Assembly: GCF_000186865.1 (NCBI RefSeq)
Contig: NW_008705597.1
Coordinates: 133,094-197,093 of the forward strand
DNA: 64,000 nucleotides
DNA from: Aureococcus anophagefferens
Lineage: Eukaryota > Sar > Pelagophyceae > Pelagomonadales > Pelagomonadaceae
Direction of reading: 5' to 3'
Positions within the stretch are counted from its first letter, which is position 1, and every line of letters starts with the position of its first letter. The translations under genes and the position numbers were made by a program. The notes under the pieces are model-generated. The model saw nothing but the letters and a program-made list of their open reading frames with translations. It was not told the origin of the DNA and ran no database searches. Below are positions 37,401 to 43,400 of the stretch, piece after piece.

Positions 37401-40400
37401 ACCATGTTAACAGGATGCATACTCTTGTGATATGAGTGGGTCAGGGAAATAGCTTCAACAAGAATAAACCGCACACGAAGAGAGCGAAACAGCGTCAATG
37501 TATTCATCAATTTCCAGGGCAGATCTGAAATCAGCTTTTGCAACTTGCTATGCCTCTCCTCGGCATTTTCCATGGGCCTCAGATACGTCCTTCTTAATTG
37601 ATCCTCACGACCGACTGGAAATGTTGCGACAGCAAGGCAACTTTCCATGCTGATCCAGTTTGGGGGGGGGTTGTGGTTGGCCAAACACTGCTCGAGGGCA
37701 CCACGCTGGAAAGCCCAGATATACTGTAAGTATGCATGATATCAGCGATCCATTCACGCAGTTTTGATCTGGACTGTCATGCATTCACATTGGCTCGCAC
37801 GGTTACCTTCGCTCCTCGCAATGGGGCTTGAAATACGACGCAACTTTCATGAAATGGCCTAAAATAATGAGGTATCTGCAACTGACTTGCAAGTTCGGTG
37901 TGCGCACCCTACGATACGTTTGCAGAAGCGCGGGGGGGAGCACAGCTTTCAATATTCCGTGGTCTGAAATGGCAGCTGCCTAATTTCCTGCGTTATGATT
38001 TGATAGTAGTCCTGGGAAAGGTCAGTCTCGGTACTCGCTGTACAACGGACAGGTTCACTACTGATGACCACAACTCTGAATCTCAGCCTGAGAGTGGGGG
38101 TGACTCTCTATATGAGTCGACTTCGAATCTCAACTATCTTGTTTTAAGCTAACAATCCTTTTGTGACCTTAAGGCTATAGCATTGTAGATGAATTCTTGT
38201 GGATGTGCCTTCATTAACAGCGCAAAAAGAAGTCTCAACTTACCAGTCCCCTTTCAACATGTTGATTCCATGTGTCTATTGCAAGTGTGATTGAATGCAA
38301 ATGTGCTTTACCTTATAGACCAAGGAACAAGAATGAGCTTGGCTTGTGTGGGCGCTGTTCTCAGCCGCCTACGGCCAGATAAGCACCCTCATGTGATATG
38401 CTGTGCGTTGGCTACACACAGTTTCGATCTTGCTTGTGCTCTGTGCCAATGTAAGCTGCCTACATTGCTTGTCCTTCCGTTGCTCCTCCATGATGTCAAG
38501 ATTCGAGACAGGGTTGTACTGTCAGCAACAGACATGGTGTTGTTAGTTGACAGCGACTGCTCAGATAATTCGCCTTGATCAAATCTGTTTATAGTTGTGT
38601 CACAAATTAGTTTGATGAATTATTTCTGCAGCGACGAAGCTGCGAGCTTGAGCACCAAGCAGCTGCTGACTTCCACGTCAATGTCTCAGGTTGTCGTGTT
38701 GTCTGGCGTCAGACCCGTGGAAATTGGAATTGAGCGCTGATGTCGCGTAGTGAGGCTACGAGTGTCAACTGAACTTGTTTCTTCGATCGAACTCAATGAC
38801 TTTGTACATTTCAACGCTCAGAGTGGTGTGCTAATGCTCGACTTAGCTACTTGCATCAGAATACTTGTCGTGATGGTGTCATCTTGAGAGAGTAAATTAA
38901 TCATTCTTCAGGGCGAAGGTGCTCATTTTTGCACTGGTGGAAATATTTTGCAGCTGAACCAGAGCTAAAGAAGCTTGCCATCATGCGCACTTCTGGCTTC
39001 CCTGAGGGACCAAGCGCGCATCATTACAGATGTTCGCTGACTCCATGTACTCAAATACGGGGCTCTTCATGGAAAACTCATCGGGGGGGGGGTCGCCTTT
39101 GCGCTTGCCACGGACTGGCGTGCTTGTACGGGAAAGACAACCTTCAACTATGGTAATTTGCGACATGGATTGAATCCCCTGTTCATGTTCAGTCGCGCCA
39201 TGCCATTGCTGGTGGGATACGCTGCTAGTTTTCAGATATATCTCGAGGACATCGTGCTGTCCAGTAGGCAGGCACTTGTTTGCGGGCTCGCACACAAGAT
39301 CGTGGCAAGCATGCATGAGGTAAAACATGCAGCGGCAGGACATGCGCGAATTAGCGGATACGTCAAATTTTGACCGCCCCCAATGGCTCTTGAATGCTCG
39401 CAGGATACAGCTCATGCCTCAAAGGAAATTATTCTTTTTATGAATTCGCTCAGCTGCAGGGAGGTTGCTGCTGCTGCTTCGGGGCAAACATCGCAAGTCC
39501 GTTACCCCGCATCGTCCACGACTGTTTTGAACACACAGAACACATGCTGACGCATGGTTTCTTGTATCTCAGAGATACTGGGTACTGAGATAGCGACCAA
39601 TGCTTCAGTGATGGCCGCAGGAATTGATTCTTTGGGCGCCACAGAGATCAGCTGAATTTTGAGTGACGAATTTGGCACAGAGTTGTCTACAACTTTGCTG
39701 TTTGACCATCCATCTATCGCGGAAGTATTCTCTCTCGTTTGCCGCGAAGTATGAAGCGAGAAATAGTCCACGGGATTTGTGTATGATGCCCCCTCATTGT
39801 TCACAGTAGTAGATGAGTGTGTGCAGGAAATACTTGGGACTTGAATAACTGCAGAGGTCCCATTAATGATTGCCGGGATTGATTCACTGGGTGCCACATA
39901 GATTTCGCAAATGCTGAATGATGCATTAAGCACAAAAATTACTGCGACTCTTCTTTTTGATCATCCATGTATCAGAGAAATTGTCTCTTCATTGCTTCGC
40001 TCTCATTCAAACAAGAGCCTATTTTTGAGGACTAGTACTTTGCCACGCTACCAAGCTGATACATTCATGATCAGAATGGCCAGGAGTCAGTGACCGGACT
40101 CCGCGAATCGCAAATGCGCTCAAGATCAGTGACTAATGAAATCTATTCGGGTCGCGGCGTACGGTGACTGAATCAAGTGGATGGATGTGAAATGACCATC
40201 TTTACCCAAGGGAGCGGATAGTCTCATTGCGATCATGTCGTCATTCCTCCAAGATGATGATAGAGATCATGTTGCCAAGGGAATGTTAATAATGCAGGTC
40301 AAGACCGCGGGGGTTTCTTTTGCAGATAATCTTCAACTACATGGTCAGTATTAGCTTGAGGTGTAGCTACCTATCACTCCAGGTGCAGAAGCTGCAGGGA

Positions 40401-43400
40401 TTGCTTCGCGCACTGCAGCCAAAGTCACAAAATTTGTTGTTTGGGATGCCATTGGAACCATCCTCCCATGGACCACTGGCACATGCGCCCAGGAACTCTT
40501 ACTGCACGAGCGGCAATGTGTCAAGTTGCCAAACGGTGCTGGCTAACAAGATTTCATTGATTTTGTGGCTCTCGGTGCAAATTACTAAACTGCATACTTC
40601 GCCTTGGCGCACCGGACCACGGTTAGAGAATGGTGTAACAGTACCCTCCTTGTACTGGGCGCAGCTGGGGGGGTCGGCACTGCCGCGCTTGATATTGGGA
40701 ACTCGCTAGGTGCTGAAGTACTTGCTTGTGCCAGCACGGGGGAAAAAAGACACAAGTGCTTGATCCACGGTGCGGTGGCCTTGATAGACTACACATGCCG
40801 AGGGTGGCACGAGCGTGTTAATCAACTCACGTTGCAACAAGGAGTCGGCTGCGTGTTTGATCCAGTTGGCGGCGAATTCTTTGGTGAGTGCCTTTGATGC
40901 ATCGGAATAGGGGGTTCACTCCTCACAATAGGATATGCATCGGGCGGCATACCTTCAGTTTCCTTGGGGCGTCTACTTTGACGCAACATTGCAATCGTAG
41001 GCGTCTGGGCATACGCAGTTCATTATCCGATTGAAAACGAACATTCAGCAACCGAAGTTACGTGATTGTGGCGGACTGGGATTATAGTTCCAGAAGTGGA
41101 CTCAGTCTTGCCAATGGACTAGTTCTGTGCAGGCCTGTAAAAAATCATGAATCGTAATGTGAAGGGTAAGGTTGTATTGATTATCGACTCACAAGAGTGG
41201 GCTGCACGGTCGCTCCCGAATGATCATCCTCCAATCCCTTTGAAAGCATGTACTAAGCATGGTAGCCCACAAACCTATAAACTAAACGCCTCCTTAAAAA
41301 CAAAAATCGGGGCCACGGCAATGAAATCCGGGATCATCGAAGTGAGAGCGATAATTTTTTCACTACCTGCTGGGATATCACACAAGGACTGTATACATGA
41401 AGTTTAGTGTTGATGCGTATTGGTGCCTTGCAAGATACCGCTGTCTCGCTGGGCTGCTGACGGTGTACATGTTTCCGCTTGTTATGGAGCATTTTTGCTT
41501 GACACGCTCTGCTTAAGGTGCCAAAGCTTCGATACCATTTAGACACAATAAGTTGATCCACAGTTTATCTTGCTTCTAAAAGGAGCGTATTTAGCTACAT
41601 GATATAACTCGATGATGCAACGTGATATCCAGGACGTCATTGGAGTCTTTGTTGGAATCCTAGGCCAGCCGGTAGAAAGGGCCGCAGCAGGTGATCAATC
41701 TCTGGCAGGAGCACCATAGATTTCACTTGCATCTGGTCAAGTATCATTTTTGCTGGGTCTTACGGGCCCCTGTCTTTCCCTCGACACGGCGTGCTCTTCC
41801 TAACTCGTGGCATTACACCTGGGGGCTGGTGCCTTGAGACATTTTGAGTGCACATGTGCAATGGTAAGTGGAGTCGGTGTACTCGGACCGGTATTTATGA
41901 TGTGATTCTCCGCTTTTGGCATGCTTTCTATTTATGGGTGATGTCACACATTCGACAACAGAGCAGACGGATATTGTCGTGCAGAAGGCTGTGTTACTGC
42001 CGCACTCGCCGGGGGCATCAGCGATCATACCAGCTGCGGGATCGAAGCGATGCAAGTGCAGTGTGATGGATTCAGCGCTAGCATAGCCGCCCCGAATGGT
42101 TCTGCGCAGTGATGATTAATTTATGCAGTTGAACGACTTTCTGCATTACGATGTCACTGCAGGGCTGTTGAGGCACATGGCACCGGGACTGCACTTGGCG
42201 ATCCAATTGAAGTCGGGGCAATAACTGGTGCAATTTGCGCAGAGGGGTTCGAAGTTCATTGTAGCTCTCTAAAAGGCAATATAGGTCATCCCGAGGCTTT
42301 AGCAGGCGGGGCAGGGTTGATTTCGCTCATCTCAATGCCACTCTCTGCAACCAACTCCTTCCCAAATGCCTCGATGTGAAGACTAAATCCTCATTTAATC
42401 ATTGATATGACCCTTCATGTCCCGATTCAAGATGTTTCATCAATAGGACACCGTTCTTCAGGTTAATTAAGCTCATTTGGAGCTACTGGGACCATCGTTC
42501 ATGGAATTTTCTCTTCTTCGAAAAATCCGGCTCAGAACGCCATACAAATTGGATCCAATTCCCTTTACCACGATTGTGGTCAAGGGAACCAGTTGGAGCT
42601 GAATATTTAGTCTGTGTGCGCCGGGAAGAGTAAACTGCAATTCACCATCAGTCTGAAGCTGAAAGTTTGAAATGTACATTTCCTGGAAATTACAAATCGT
42701 CACAATGGTCAACCAAGCGGCAATCGCGATGGATCCTATCTTTGAGCGCGAAAAGCAACATTTTGATAAATCCATGTAAAAGCAAATTTTGAATTACAGT
42801 AACTTCGTGGCAAGAATTTTTTAAGTGTCGGTTTAGCTTCCTGCGATATCACGATGTTGTCGCTCCAGCTTTCACAATTCAAGCCTGAAACACAGTGTTG
42901 GCTATGTTTTGCGCGCTGGTCAAACGCGAGAGCCAGACGCAATCGCATCAACGAAAATGGTATATCTTGCTCAAAAATGAATTCACCACTCTCGTCGTGG
43001 AATGTTCGACCGAGGGTGAATTTGTGTGATGAATCCCACAATTATCTGGCCAACGCTCTCCAAGCAAGCGCCTTCTTCAGCCTCGTAAGATCCTAAGAAT
43101 GTGCTGTAAGGATATCTGCCATGTCCAGTGCAGTTGAAAGCGGCAAGATTAGCGTACTCCCAATTCACTAGCCATCGGAGCTCGCAGCTTCTCAACGACA
43201 TTCCACCACAAAAAACATCAGAATGAATGTACGATGAGTGTCCGGGTCTAAGACTGACACAATAGATGCGGTGCACTCGACAGCGCTATCAGTTCTGGGC
43301 ACCGTTGTGGATATCAACGTGCCGCTGATGTCTGCCGGCTTGGATTCCATCGCTGTGATCGAGCTCACACAGAGTCTTTCTACTGCATTCGAACTGGCCC

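Noticed and set aside
37364..37684. Minus-strand 106-residue open frame
   Set aside because: Opposite to the conserved cassette and not conserved in the second cassette.
42736..43041. Minus-strand 101-residue open frame
   Set aside because: Lies in a linker of a plus-strand gene, partly in duplicated DNA, with no known match; most likely a shadow.
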